Part shown: positions 10,701-19,534 of the stretch, one piece after another | Layout: the number at the start of each line of letters is the position of its first letter | How positions within the stretch are numbered: position 1 is the stretch's first letter | Source: Candidula unifasciata | Lineage: Eukaryota > Mollusca > Gastropoda > Stylommatophora > Geomitridae | DNA: 64,000 nt | Direction: 5' to 3' | NCBI GenBank assembly: GCA_905116865.2 | Contig: CAJHNH020008090.1 | Span: 124,001 to 188,000, forward strand | Program-made: the position numbers and the translations under genes | Notes under the pieces: generated by a model | What the model was told of the DNA's origin: nothing | What the model saw: the letters and a program-made list of their open reading frames with translations, nothing else | Database searches by the model: none

Positions 10701-11701
10701 TGAAGTCGAGAGGATCAATTTCATTAGACTGGGTTTTATCATATATGGCTCGTTCTCTCCGCAGAACGGCTAGCCGACTGCCGAGAGCGCAGTACAAAGC
10801 ATGAACTCTGTAACTCTAGCGATGATCCCTATAAAAATTGCACTCATAAACTGAAGGGCACAGCTGTGAAACAAAACCTATTACCTTCAGAGCACAGAGC
10901 TAACAGTATGACCGCTTCGCCATAGAGACCCCTGCTTGTGTAATGTCATTTACGTTAAAGCTGTGATACCCTCTTGCTTCCAGCCAACAAAACTAGCTGT
11001 AGAACACAGTTTGTCTAAAATCATGTTTTCTTTGCCTATTTTTTTAAATAATCGTTACCTCTGATGCTGACGACACCTTAAGGCTTTTTCTCATGAAAAA
11101 CCATTGTCTGGAGGTCCTCTTAATTCCATACTGCTTGGAGTGTTCAGTCACTGTCTTTACTTTCCCAGAGAATTTCCTGGTGTGGATGTTGTTGTTTTTT
11201 TTTTTTTTTTTTTTTGCCTATAACTGTACACGCTCTGCATAACAAGCTTCTGGTCAGTATGGCAGATAGGCAGGTTTACTGTTTTTTGTCCCAGGTTTTT
11301 GCTGCTGACAGTATGTAAACTAAAAGGATATAGTTTCATCTCCTAGCAACAGAGTTCAGAGCTTGGTGTGACACTGTGAACTGCAGATTTCATTTAGAAT
11401 GTTTTTTGACTGTGCCCAACATGGCTTATGTTGTTAACTGCAAATTCAGAAAATGGCAACTTGCCTAGGTCAGTACTGAAAATATTTCTCAGTGTGGATT
11501 GAAACCACCAGACCTTTTAGTTGGTAGGCAGGATGATAACAGTTTCTTATACATTGTGTTGCCAGGGTAAAGCAGGCCATTGTTAAGAAGGAAGAAGTGG
11601 TGGCCCAGCTGAAGCAGCAGTACCAGGCAGCTAATAAAAGAGCAGATCATCTTGAAGGGCTGTTGGAGCAGCAGAGGAAACAACTACTAAACAAGAAATA
11701 G
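1669..11701 (+). CDS. CEP131: CEP131 (AZI1), C-terminal six coding exons
   Basis: Spliced CDS, 5' partial: join(1669..1785, 3348..3454, 5029..5113, 7555..7641, 10209..10426, 11566..11701), 249 codons plus TAG. All introns are GT/AG and all phases agree. The product is a continuous charged coiled coil. Diagnostic blocks in order are LKLEKESWEENYMKR, KKERDKEIELVIERLE, RLREKFEADTRELEQSER, LAELEGEN, SERSHVSDIIRQEFADR and the C-terminal KRADHLEGLLEQQRK. These follow the order of the vertebrate CEP131 C-terminus as I know it. CEP131 is a centriolar-satellite and basal-body protein that works with PCM1 and other satellite proteins, and is needed for ciliogenesis and genome stability. The N-terminal region is outside the window. 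No frameshift or internal stop was seen. The gene converges on HID1, about 18 kb away. Identity rests on recognition, not on an alignment run here. Confidence 0.93.
2200..2520 (+). pseudogene. LINE reverse transcriptase, C-terminal tail relic
   Basis: Broken frames spell the LINE tail pattern: a WLGHIE-like block, then NGRRPQGRPKRR, NWKEKANQRDEWR, ISAAMNLKG, ending in GAAGAAG repeats. The same tail is at 61935-62230. This is the region after the reverse transcriptase thumb. It is dead, with in-frame stops, and lies in a CEP131 intron. Confidence 0.8.
2830..3347. other. AT-rich intron sequence
   Basis: Poly-T and AT-rich stretches, with no coding or repeat signature I could name. Just upstream, 2650-2820, an AT-rich block with 'cctctttaacatgaattcc' may be a decayed DNA-transposon fragment, but no paired terminal repeat was found. 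Confidence 0.4.
3348..3454 (+). CDS. CEP131: CEP131 exon (KKERDKEIELVIERLEED)
   Basis: 107 nt, entering in phase 0 and leaving two bases (AG) that complete an Arg codon with the next exon. The acceptor is 'cacaatag' and the donor 'gtaaaa'. The KERDKEIELVI block is the strongest family signature in this gene. Confidence 0.93.
4281..4426. mobile_element. TTAA-flanked MITE
   Basis: 146 bp bounded by TTAA on both sides. The terminal inverted repeats are CTCTTTGAGTCCCAGGG on the left and CCTTGGGACTCAAAGAG on the right. The interior contains a second palindromic pair around 'aggtaggaacctatgaacg'. The TTAA target suggests piggyBac-type mobilisation (inference). Related copies are at 16882-17033 and 59745-59850, with end fragments at 40394-40438 and 40594-40622. 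Confidence 0.75.
4530..4952. mobile_element. hAT-type MITE with intact 8-bp TSD
   Basis: The element begins CAGTGTTGCCACTTT and ends AAAGTGGCAACACTG, perfect inverted termini. The flanking bases at 4522-4529 and 4953-4960 are both GTATCCAC, an exact 8-bp target-site duplication as hAT elements make. The 423-bp interior has no transposase and is AT-rich, with many degenerate 'aaaacatctaa' repeats on both sides of the centre. It is inserted in a CEP131 intron near an acceptor. Confidence 0.88.
5029..5113 (+). CDS. CEP131: CEP131 exon (LREKFEADTRELEQSER)
   Basis: 85 nt; the first base completes the Arg codon. The acceptor is 'tctttcag' and the donor 'gtaaac'. It lies 76 bp downstream of the hAT-type MITE at 4530-4952, so the transposon sits almost against the 3' splice site without disturbing it. 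Confidence 0.92.
5595..5762 (-). pseudogene. LINE tail of the RNase H lineage, antisense
   Basis: The reverse complement matches 28920-28990: a block reading 'ccatcggaatt' and a block with 'gatatacaat'. It is a fragment of the 3' end of the LINE whose RNase H-like segment is seen at 28620-29085 and 62605-62920. Confidence 0.6.
6060..6900 (+). pseudogene. LINE reverse transcriptase relic, interrupted
   Basis: 6090-6520 reads, with stops and shifts, as ELLLADDSAIAAHSQEEL, then LTVSRKKTIMVQ and ETVDCFT.LG: the (Y/L)ADD catalytic block and downstream palm/thumb of a LINE reverse transcriptase. The frame resumes at about 6730 with LGIRWQDKITNTEVLERAG. Between them, about 6545-6720, is an antisense fragment of another LINE. 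Confidence 0.8.
6545..6720 (-). pseudogene. Antisense LINE tail inserted in the 6-kb relic
   Basis: Similar to 5595-5762 and, reverse complemented, to the RNase H-lineage LINE tail at 28920-29000. It splits the reverse transcriptase relic at 6060-6900, so it arrived later. No clear target duplication was found. Confidence 0.5.
7298..7500. repeat. Imperfect tandem repeat, about 20-27 bp
   Basis: Repeats of 'gtgggtggagactgtcat' with many substitutions and length changes. It ends about 55 bp upstream of the CEP131 exon at 7555. Confidence 0.7.
7555..7641 (+). CDS. CEP131: CEP131 exon (AKLAELEGENERAKVI)
   Basis: 29 codons, phase 0 at both ends. The acceptor is 'catacag' and the donor 'gtgatt'. 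The LAELEGEN..KQKE motif matches the homologous segment of CEP131. Confidence 0.9.
8100..8640 (+). repeat. Family A copy split by a LINE tail
   Basis: TTC repeats at 8110-8125 are followed by the family A 5' block (gctgtaagctccggcgg.. and a tccatttggactt block) to about 8250. The family resumes at about 8515 (gagcagatgcactccgactt) through 'ggcagtggatctattcttg' and 'ggaacccacatgc'. The intervening sequence is the LINE tail at 8280-8495. Confidence 0.7.
8280..8495 (+). pseudogene. LINE C-terminal tail relic
   Basis: With one or two frameshifts the + strand reads LKAMGRTKLEIERMAQDR, then QQFVSALCASGRSED and a stop. This is the typical end of several LINE proteins (a xxxxAQDRxxWRxxVxALC pattern). 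It lies between two halves of a family A repeat. Confidence 0.7.
8930..9250 (+). pseudogene. LINE RNase H-like C-terminal relic
   Basis: The open frame 8848-9114 includes LQGNERADYLADTTVAMAGP, matching the GNExADxLA core of RNase H-type domains at LINE C-termini. After the stop, 9120-9250 still shows tail-like sequence with frameshifts. It is truncated and inactive. Confidence 0.7.
9360..9620 (+). repeat. SINE-B, tRNA-like head
   Basis: Contains the B-box-like 'gagtgcgaatccacac', then the family body (gacccccgcctaa.. aagatggccagtgggatt.. gaccacatcggtcatcgagtgctggtc) and a 3' end 'gcaccaagggcatgcaaagag'. Other copies are at 12990-13310 and 18605-18890 (+), and 24373-24480, 41350-41565 and 46440-46640 (-). 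Confidence 0.7.
9645..10016. repeat. 16-bp tandem array (ACTTATGACCATCCAC)
   Basis: About 22 units of 16 bp with point variants (ccatac, ccataa, gtccat). The flanks contain single diverged copies (9648 and 10088), so the array expanded from a seed already present. It ends about 190 bp upstream of the CEP131 exon at 10209. Confidence 0.9.
10209..10426 (+). CDS. CEP131: CEP131 exon (SERSHVSDIIRQEFADR)
   Basis: 218 nt, phase 0 in and phase 2 out. The acceptor 'ctgcttcag' is preceded by a pyrimidine tract and the donor is 'gtaggg'. It carries the conserved VxxxIRQEFxDRxxxxEEE segment and is the longest exon of this gene in the window. Confidence 0.93.
10470..10690 (+). repeat. Pyrimidine-rich intron tract
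   Basis: A C10 run followed by about 200 bp of T/C-rich low-complexity sequence directly after the 10426 donor. Its phenylalanine- and serine-rich ORFs are compositional artefacts. Confidence 0.7.
10700..10930 (-). repeat. SINE-D, tRNA-like head on the - strand
   Basis: Shares its whole length with 32340-32578 and 55095-55335. The minus strand begins GGTCTCTATGGCGAAGCGGTC, an A-box-like start, with a B-box-like segment about 50 bp further on. The + strand end reads 'ccatagagaccc'. Confidence 0.7.
11566..11701 (+). CDS. CEP131: CEP131 terminal exon with stop
   Basis: 136 nt. The first base completes Arg, followed by 44 codons and TAG at 11699-11701. It encodes VKQAIVKKEEVVAQLK and KRADHLEGLLEQQRKQLLNK, the conserved CEP131 end. 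The 3' UTR follows. An AATAAA at 12944-12949 is too distant to assign with confidence. Confidence 0.93.
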
Positions 11702-12039
11702 TAGCATTTCTATATTTTGTTTAATGGACGGCTGTGTTTTATTTATTTATCGTTAAATTATTTGTTTTATTGTTGTCATAAGTCCCTGAGTAGATAGATG
11801 CTTTTGTCGTGAGTGGAAGTAATCTCAACACTTCACCTCCACGGTAGAAACTGGTATGTTGATTTCAGACAAAGTCCTGGATATTTAATTTAAAAAAACA
11901 GTCGTATTTGGCTTGTAATGTAAATTCACAACAGCTGCACTTAGTAGCCAGGAGTAGGAAAGGGGTTTTAGATGTCCTGAAAGCTGAAGTATTTTGACAA
12001 TGTTAAATGTCACTTGAGGATGTTTCCAGAAAACAAGAC

Positions 12040-12160
12040 AAAGGCAGACCTTCGTGAAGGTGGATACAGGATGTTAAAGAAGCTTTAGCTGTGAAAGGAC
12101 ATAGGGCTGGAAATTTGGCTAGAGACACTTTCAGAAGTGCCGTGACCAGAGGGACTTTCT
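12040..12160 (+). pseudogene. LINE C-terminal tail relic
   Basis: One frame reads GRPS, a stop, then RWIQDVKEALAVKGHRAG and NLARDTFRSAVTRGTF. This is the GRPxxRWxxDVKxxL..LARDRxxWR tail pattern of LINE proteins. It lies about 340 bp downstream of the CEP131 stop, in the 3' UTR or intergenic DNA. Confidence 0.65.
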
Positions 12161-12517
12161 GTAAAGGACCTGTTGGTGGATGATGATGTATACAGGATAT
12201 CCATTGTTGTCTCCAACACTTGTCCAATGTGAGAAATCAACCGGGGGGGAAGGGGGGGGGGTTAGTATGAACAATTCTACAAAAGCTTTGATGTAAGTTG
12301 AGGGCCTGTTCTCCATTGGAAGTTGAAAGATTTAAGAAGAAGTTGACAAAATTTATTTCATTAGTAACTGAGTCTTCATCGTGTTCTTCTTCTGGCCCTT
12401 ATCTCCTGTGGAGTATAGACCCCTAGCCAACTCACACCAGGTTGTCCTTTTCTTTGCAGGTTACTCCTTGTCTTTCCCACATATTTTGTCTCATTCTACA
12501 ACTCTCTTCTCCATGTG

Positions 12518-12530
<13 letters not shown>

Positions 12531-12551
<21 letters not shown>

Positions 12552-12571
12552 GGGGGGGTGGGGGGGGGGGG
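12531..12571 (+). repeat. Poly-G tract, 40 of 41 bases G
   Basis: An almost pure G run preceded by T10, with one T at 12559. It has strong quadruplex potential. The length should be treated with care because assemblies misjudge homopolymers. Confidence 0.85.
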
Positions 12572-12989
12572 TTCTACCTTTAATTCCTTTAGTGAGAGTC
12601 TGTAGTTTAGATGTTAGGAACACGATTCAGCAGCAGATCGTTTTGTGTCAGTTTCGACAATGGTATCCTGAGCCGATTGTACAGAAAGCAATGGCAAGCA
12701 ACTACTGAACGTAAAATTACCCAGTAAAACCAAGCAGCCAAAAAATGCTGAGATTGGTCCTGTACGGTTATGCTGGCAAGGAACCAAGTTTTTTTTTTTC
12801 CCTGGATGTGATGGGAGGGATAATCAGAGATTGACCAACAAACTAGTGATCTGTACTGAATATAATGGCAGTAATTTTTACCATCCCAGAAACTTTTCTT
12901 GTATATTTTTAAGCTGATTAAAACTTGAGATTTTTGCTGGTGGAATAAAATTAGGAACCCTTTTCATGCTATTGGTATGTGAAACAAAT

Positions 12990-13310
12990 AGTGTTGGCCC
13001 TATATTTTTATACACTGTTGAAGTTGACGGGAGCTGCCTCGTATGTAGATGCCCGCCTGTGGATCTAAAGGTTGTGGGTTCTGATCCTAATGGAGCCTGC
13101 CTTTTTATTTTCTCCAATAAATATCCTTGGCCTCGAGGTGGACCCAGCCTTAAATGGGGTACCAGATACTTGGAGGTAAAGATGGCTTGCATGATGTTAA
13201 CCACATCACCCACCAAGCGCCGATTGGTCTGTAAAATCTAGTTCTAGCCCTGGATGCCCAGTACACCTGAAGGCGCGGAAAGGGGTCCTTTACTTTTTTA
13301 CTTTTGTATA
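12990..13310 (+). repeat. SINE-B copy with tRNA-like B box
   Basis: Begins with 'tgcctcgtatgtagatgccc', has B-box-like 'ttgtgggttctgatcct', the family body (gtggacccagcctta, catcaccca, gattggtctgtaaaat) and the 3' end 'ggaaaggggtcctttact'. Confidence 0.78.
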
Positions 13311-13429
13311 TTTTTATATACTTTGAAATGTTTAATGAGTGAGATGGCCACTATCATGCCAAGTCACAATTATTTCCCAGGATACTTCCTGGTACTCATT
13401 TAAGGCTAGTTTGATTGCTGGATGAAAGA

Positions 13430-13830
13430 GACTCCTTAGCAAAGATTGGAAGTCATACAGAACAGCCATACAGAAAGCACTTATGAGGAAAATAAAACTC
13501 AGATCAGGTCAAGATAGCTGTTAGAACCCATTGGAGCACTTCGCAATCCTGAAGACTCAGTCGACCTTCTCCTTAGATGAAGGAAACAGACCATTATATT
13601 TAGATTGTGTACTGAACACAACAGACTCAGCGGGCATATGTACAAGAAATTCATGATTGTGAATTCAGAACTGTGCCCATGTGGACAGACACTACAGAAT
13701 ACTGAACATGTGCTAGAGACATGCTCTCTTTGTGCAGTAGAGAGATTCCCAGATTTGGCCAGTTGGAAACCAAGCTGTATGAATCCATGGAAGAAATGCT
13801 TGACGCTGTAGACTTCATAGAGGCCTGGGG
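13430..13830 (+). pseudogene. LINE C-terminal relic with CPCG..TEHVL motif
   Basis: Reads CTEHNRLSGHMYKKF, then CPCGQTLQNTEHVLETC. This is the RTGHNRL..CPCG..QTTEHxLxxC zinc-knuckle-like block found downstream of the RNase H segment in some LINEs. The upstream reading is broken by stops. Confidence 0.8.
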
Positions 13831-13959
13831 CCTTCTCATCTCAAGCAGCTGGCAGGGAGAACGAAAAGAAAAAGAAAGCAGAAGCTGAGAAAGGAGTAAC
13901 AGATCATCAAAATCATTGTCATGTGCCCTGCCAACTGGCATAGGTGCTCATGCATCTCC

Positions 13960-14150
13960 ACAGATCACAATTCCTGGTTGCCTGAAACAGCTCCCCTGAT
14001 GATATCCCTCCATGCCATCTTTTCAGCCTACCAGCATCATCTCTCTTGGTCTGCCTCTATCCCTTTTTCCACTGATTTTTCCAGTTGTCATGATGTTCTC
14101 TAATGTCTCTCTTCTCATTATGTGGCCAAAGGACAGTTTGTCTCTTTCTT
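13960..14150 (-). pseudogene. LINE C-terminal tail relic, antisense
   Basis: Same lineage as 45440-45690, 51050-51280, 53130-53430 and 57640-57925. Blocks resembling 'tctctcttctcattatgtggccaaa' encode the xGHIMRRxx segment on the minus strand. Confidence 0.55.
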
Positions 14151-14599
14151 ATTGTTGTATATAGAGATCTACTTTCATTAGCTTCTTTCAAGCAATTGTT
14201 GCAACAGATCACTGTGCCTAATAACATTTAAAGCATCCGATTTTTTTCGTTTCTTTTTATTGTTGTTGACATTATTATAGAAAACAAAATCCCCAAACAT
14301 AAAGTATCTTTGACATACCGGGCACATCAGGAAAATGCGGCCAGACTCCTAATTTTATAGTCTAATTGGCCTCAGGAGCTTGGTATCTTGCTGGCCACAT
14401 GTAACTCCTTGGGCATTTCCTGGTACCCAGTTTTGGTTAGACTGACCTGGAAGTTAACAGGTTGACCTAGATGTTAACAGGCTGAAATGGAAGTTAACAG
14501 GTTTACTGTTAAGTCAGCTGTATGTGTATATTTCTGACAGCTGCATACTGTATTTTTCAATGGATAAGACAATATGTTTTCCTAAAGTTAAGTTTAAAA

Positions 14600-14625
14600 A
14601 ATGGGGGGGGGGGGGGGGTGGGTGT
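14600..14625 (+). repeat. Poly-G tract
   Basis: A run of about 16 G followed by TGGGTGTGG. The surrounding 14200-14850 is unique-looking, apart from a threefold imperfect repeat of a 'ggaagttaacaggt' motif at 14448-14505. Confidence 0.6.
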
Positions 14626-14854
14626 GGTCCATTATACAGAATATGATTTAAATGTTAACTTCTAAATTTGGGGCTAAGAAATTGGTGTTTTGTCTCATAC
14701 ATGAGATAACTAATACATGGGAAAATGTACTGACTTTCTGAGTTGTTAGGTAGCTTGCTGCAAGCAGTCTTATCTAGTCCCATGTCCGTGTATTATCTGT
14801 TCTAATATTTTACTTTTGTTTGTTGTTGTCTTTTGGCCTATTTTCATTGTTTTA

Positions 14855-14905
14855 ACTGTTGTTGGGGTTGGTTCTGCAATGTCCTGTAAAGGATGCACAG
14901 GTAAA
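14855..14905 (+). repeat. SINE-C 3' fragment
   Basis: 'ggttggttctgcaatgtcct' plus 'gtaaaggatgcacag' matches the 3' end of the full SINE-C at 49425-49670. The remainder is absent. Confidence 0.7.
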
Positions 14906-15604
14906 CTTTTTTTAAAGTGTTGTTACTGGTGTTGTAAAAATATATTCACATATTTTTATAGCTGTTATTTTTGTTTTAACATTGTTAATAATACTTGTAG
15001 AACAGTCACTGCAAGAAATGTAGCATGTGTGTGCATGTATACATAGTATGTGAATACGAGAGAGCAGATGAGGTAAAAAGTTGGAATCACCAGTTCACTT
15101 TATCATAATTTAGGTTCTGTACGTGGGATTTTCTAATTGTGTCTCGACTGCATCAGATATCCCTACACCTAAGTATACTAATTTTAATTTATTGGACAGC
15201 TGGCCTTCTATAAGTCTTCCAGAACTTCAAAAAAGTGAGTGCTTCAAGGCTTTCTCTCTGTCTGATTACATCAGATACTATATATTTTAATAGGTTATTC
15301 ATTTGCAAAATATCTCTCTACTAATAAATGAATTATTGTTCTAGAAAGGGAATGTCAAGGTTACTTAGACTTGTTGATTTTTCTAATTATGAACAATATC
15401 CTAACTTCTGACACACATGTGATGGTTCTAGAAACAAATCTGTTAAAACTCAAGAAGCCATGGACCCAGCATTCCCGTGACTCCATCGCATAAATGTTGC
15501 TTGTCTGGCATTTCCTTCTAGGGCCTGTTCCCATGGTGTCTAATTATTGGCTTTATGTATTGTTTGTGTTTGCACAATGTTTAGAAGGCCCAAATATTTA
15601 GATA

Positions 15605-15840
15605 TATTTACTTCTTCTTCTTCTTCGTGTTCACTAGCTGTTAACTCTGGCCGAAAGTTCTGGTTATTCATCCACTTTCGGACTGCAGTCCTGTTCCAGA
15701 ACCTGAGTGTTGCGTGTGCATATAGACTTACAGATATGACTCATTTGTATGCAGATTGCTGGTTCCTTGCCTCTCAGGCAGAGGCACTGCAACTTCGAAG
15801 GAAATATTTACTTCAAAAATTTGTATGGGGGGGGGGGGGG
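15605..15840 (+). repeat. Family A copy, well preserved, TTC tail
   Basis: TTC repeats (15612-15626), then 'gtgttcactagctgttaact', 'ttcggactgcagtcctgttc', 'cagaacctgagtgttgcgtg', 'ttggttccttgcctctcagg'-like and 'actgcaacttcgaagg' blocks, ending near a G12 run at 15829. It is a useful reference copy for the family. Confidence 0.8.
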
Positions 15841-16138
15841 CTTTTTGTGAACAATCTGGCATTTTGAAAGCCATTTTTATGTCATGTGCCCATACGTAGC
15901 CTTAGTATTGGAATTCCTATGAGTGTTAGTCACCCGAAACAATTTTTTGTTTAACCCCTAGGGCACATTTTTCATTTAATGCTTTCACTATGCTCTGTTT
16001 TTTGATAATTTCCTTGATCTGTTTCGTTAAAAAAAAATTAAGTGTAAAGTGAATTTCATTTAATTGATCAGTGAAATGTAAATAAAATGGTTGTTTAAAG
16101 TTTTTATTTTTTGTTTGTGGAAAATTCTGGGTTCAGAG

Positions 16139-16236
<98 letters not shown>

Positions 16237-16255
16237 CCTCCCTCCCTCCCTCCCT

Positions 16256-16292
<37 letters not shown>

Positions 16293-16350
16293 CCCTTCCT
16301 CCCTCCCTCTCTCCCACCCCTCTCCCACCCCTCCCCCTCCCTCCCTCCCT

Positions 16351-16411
<61 letters not shown>

Positions 16412-16441
16412 CCTCCCTCCCTCCCTCCCCCCTCTCCCTCT

Positions 16442-16472
<31 letters not shown>

Positions 16473-16491
16473 CCCCCCTCCCTCCCTCCCT

Positions 16492-16554
<63 letters not shown>

Positions 16555-16597
16555 CCCCCTTCCTCCCTCCCTCTCTCCCACCCCTCCCCCTCCCCCT
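16139..16597. repeat. 450-bp CT-rich (polypyrimidine) tract
   Basis: Pure C/T on the + strand: long (CT)n, several (CCCT)n or (TCCC)n blocks, and a C-rich subblock (cccttcctccctccctct) that occurs twice, near 16292 and 16556, showing internal duplication. Serine/leucine and arginine/glutamate ORFs here are compositional. It has triplex (H-DNA) potential. Confidence 0.95.
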
Positions 16598-16684
16598 TTT
16601 TTTTAGCATATCTGGGATGAAAATGGTTAATGGTTAAATCTTAGCCTGTTACATTTGGTCAAATGTCTCCTTTTTGTAGCCTTG

Positions 16685-16875
16685 GTAGGTTGGTTAGTTG
16701 CGTATCCTTTACAGGATGTTGCAGAACCAACCCCAACAGCCCCTGGCTGTTGTGTGGTTTTTCTAGGCAAATTTACATTCAGTAGTTTGCCATTACTTTG
16801 TGGACAGCCTTGGTAGGGCCGAGTTAAATTATTTTACAAGACTTCTACTACCCATGAGCCAGACGCTCCTCACCC
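16685..16875 (-). repeat. SINE-C, antisense copy
   Basis: Starts 'ttagttgcgtatcctttaca', then the 'gcagaaccaaccccaacagc' and 'gtagtttgccattactttg' blocks. It lacks most of the tRNA-like head seen at 49425-49510. The true direction is minus. Confidence 0.75.
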
Positions 16876-16881
16876 CTGGTT

Positions 16882-17033
16882 TAACTCATTTAGTCCCAGG
16901 GGGTTTAGCATCAGTCAAGAGAGATGTAAAAATCAGTGCATCTTGCGTTCATTTGGGTTTCTAGGTAGGAACCTATGAACGCATGATACCTTCCTGAACG
17001 CATGATACCTTCCTTAAGACTGAAATAGTTAAC
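16882..17033. mobile_element. TTAA MITE, diverged copy
   Basis: 'ttaactcatttagtcccagg' at the left and 'taagactgaaatagttaa' at the right. It shares 'gggggtttagcatca' and 'taggtaggaacctatgaacg' with 4281-4426. A 20-bp interior block is duplicated ('cgcatgataccttcct'). Confidence 0.7.
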
Positions 17034-17254
17034 ATGTAAGATGAATGCTGTGACCCAGCATTCACAGAGGTGAAGACCCCATCTGGCAGTTTTCCTGCAG
17101 GTACTGAATTTTTGTGGAACCAAATAATTGTCCTTTCTAATATTTTTGGAAACTTGTTAGTTCTTTTCAGTTACACTCTCATTCCTGACATGTTTTTTAT
17201 TTATTTATTTATTGAAGTTATGTTAATAATGGCTCATGCTCCAAGACTGTTTTT

Positions 17255-18195
17255 ATGAAATCGTACATTCTGTTCATAAAATCATGCATTCTGCTCATGA
17301 AGTCATATATTCTGCTCATGTAGTCATGCATTATGCCCATGAAGTCATACATTCTATCTATGAAGTCATATTCTGCTCAAAAAGTCATATATTTTGCCCA
17401 TGAAGTCATATAAAGTCATATATTCTGCTCTCAAAGTCATACATTCTGCTCATGAAGTCATATATTCTGCCCTTGAAAACTAACATTCTGCTCATGAAGT
17501 CATATATTCTGCCCTTGAAAACAAACATTTTGCTCATGAAGTCATATATTCTGCCCTTAAAAACAAACATTCTGCTCATGAAGTCATATATTCTGCTCTC
17601 AGAGTCATATTTTCTGCCCTTAAAAACAAACATTCTGCCCATGAAGTCATATATTCTGCTCTCAGAGTCATATTTTCTGCCCTTGAAAACAAACATTCTG
17701 CTCATGAAGTCATATATTCTGCTCTCAGAGTCATACATTCTGCTCACAAAGTCATATAATTCTGCCCTTGAAACAAACATTCTGCTCATGAAGTCATATA
17801 TTCTGCCCTTAAAAACAAACATTATGCTCATGAAGTCATACATTCTGCTCTCAGAGTCATATATTCTGCCCTTGAAAACAAACATTCTGCTCATGAAGTC
17901 ATATATTCTGCCCTTGAAAACAAACATTCTGCTTATGAAGTCAAATATTCTGCTCTTAAAAACAAACATTCTGCTCATGAAGTCATATATTCTGCTCTCA
18001 AAGTCATACATTCTGCTCATGAAGTCATATATTATGCCCTTGAAAACAAACATTCTGCTCATGACATAATTTTTCTTCAAAAATGTATTCATTATGTCCA
18101 TTAATCCATACATTCAGACCATGAATTTGTAGGTTCTGTTCATAAAGTCATGCATTCTGCTCATTAACCCCTACATTCTGCACATAAAACCATGC
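17255..18195. repeat. 21-bp minisatellite, open on both strands
   Basis: About 44 units of 21 bp. The main types are 'cattctgctcatgaagtcat', 'attctgcccttgaaaacaaa' and 'attctgctctcagagtcat', often alternating as 42-bp dimers. Because 21 is a multiple of three, ORFs of 235 codons (-, 17406-18113) and 205 codons (+, 17452-18069) persist. The minus frame repeats heptapeptides such as YDFMSRM and FVFKGRI. No promoter or exon context suggests a real protein. Confidence 0.9.
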
Positions 18196-18604
18196 ATTTT
18201 CTAAAGTATTTATTACACTATGCAGTTTGTTATGTCGTGTCGATTTGTTCAATGTAATGAAGTTTTCTAAACATGTCACTTTTCTGTTTCACATTTTTTG
18301 GCATTCTCATGCACTTGAACAAAGATAATGTGATGGTTTTCCTCTTATTTCCACGCCATTATTATTGTTATGTGATCTCTGCTTTTGTCAGCAATAACTG
18401 GCTGTCAGAACAAGTGAGTTTTTTTCTTTGTCCAAGTACAGATTCATTTATATATTTCATGAAAAGATATCAAACCACATGACAAGTAGAACCAGTCAGC
18501 TTCATATTATTACAAACACGAATGACAAGTGAGTGTTTTGGCTCAAAAGACTTCATCAGCACATAACATGAATTTACAACACCTCAAACATGAACAGAGA
18601 GTTG

Positions 18605-18890
18605 CTGTGGGTTGTCGACTAGACGCCTGCCTGCGGATCAGAAGGTCGGGATTTCATGTCCTTGTGGAGCCTGACTTTTTTTTTCTTTAAGAATGACCTT
18701 GACTCCCAAATCGACCCAGCCTTGAGTGGGTACCAGGTGCAGTCATGGCTAGTAAAGGCGGCTGGCGTGATGCTGACCACATCACCCGTCTTGTGCCATT
18801 GGTCTATAAAATATAGGTCTAGCCCTATATACCCTATACGCCTGAAAAGGCATGGAAAAGGGTCCTTTACTTTACTTTACTTGAAGTATC
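18605..18890 (+). repeat. SINE-B copy
   Basis: Begins 'gttgtcgactagacgcctgc', has B-box-like 'ggtcgggatttcatgtcc', body blocks with 'tcgacccagccttgagtggg' and 'gaccacatcacccgt', and ends 'ggaaaagggtcctttacttt'. Confidence 0.78.
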
Positions 18891-19253
18891 TCTGAGAAAA
18901 ATCACATGGCCGGTAGAATCTCTGACCTGTGTAACCACCGGAAATAGTTATCAGCCAGGAAAAAACTGTGAGCAGCAAGGGCCTATGTGGCCCCAGTGTG
19001 GCCGCTCTGTTTCCAGAACTGGGGACATGTGCCTGTCTCCTGCTACTTAGGACAGTGTTCTTCAACCTGTTCTTCCGACGGGCTAAGATAATAAAAGAAA
19101 ATTTCTCTCTGACGGGCTGACTGCCAAGGTGGTGACAACAACAGATGTAGATAATTGTAGCTTATAAATTAACTATTCATACAAACTTTGTGTTATCAGT
19201 GCCAGACATGGATAGTCCTATAAAAACAAAAACACGAAATTACAACATGTAAA

Positions 19254-19532
19254 ATGAGATGTATAAGAAATGTGGTAGGAAAAATAAGAAAAGTCAGAGT
19301 CACCAATGAAGAACTAAGAACGTTGATAGTTGTACTGGTAAGAACGGATCAAAGTCAGCCAGCAACTAGAGCACACTACATGAGACTAGCAGGCTTCAAG
19401 GCAAGAAAGAGGGGGACTGAGGGGGTAAAAGAAACACTACAGAAACGCAATATGACACTAACACAAGCTACACAGCTAGCCAAAGACAGGAATACAACAT
19501 GTGACTCCTCACTACGACACTTTATGACATAA
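19254..19532 (+). pseudogene. LINE C-terminal tail relic
   Basis: The second half reads GTEGVKETLQKRNMTLTQ then ATQLAKDRNT, the D.(I/V)K..L..ATxLAxDRxxWR tail of LINE proteins. The first half has no recognised motif. The flank 19046-19110 (cagtgttcttcaacctgttc) resembles a hAT-like terminus without a partner. Confidence 0.6.
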
Positions 19533-19534
19533 GC

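Noticed and set aside
12944..12949. AATAAA as the CEP131 poly(A) signal
   Set aside because: It lies 1.2 kb past the stop with repeats in between. Without cDNA evidence it cannot be told from chance in AT-rich DNA.
16060..16620. ORFs of 158-173 codons rich in Ser/Leu or Arg/Glu
   Set aside because: Direct translation of a CT/GA low-complexity tract. All frames lack stops because of composition.
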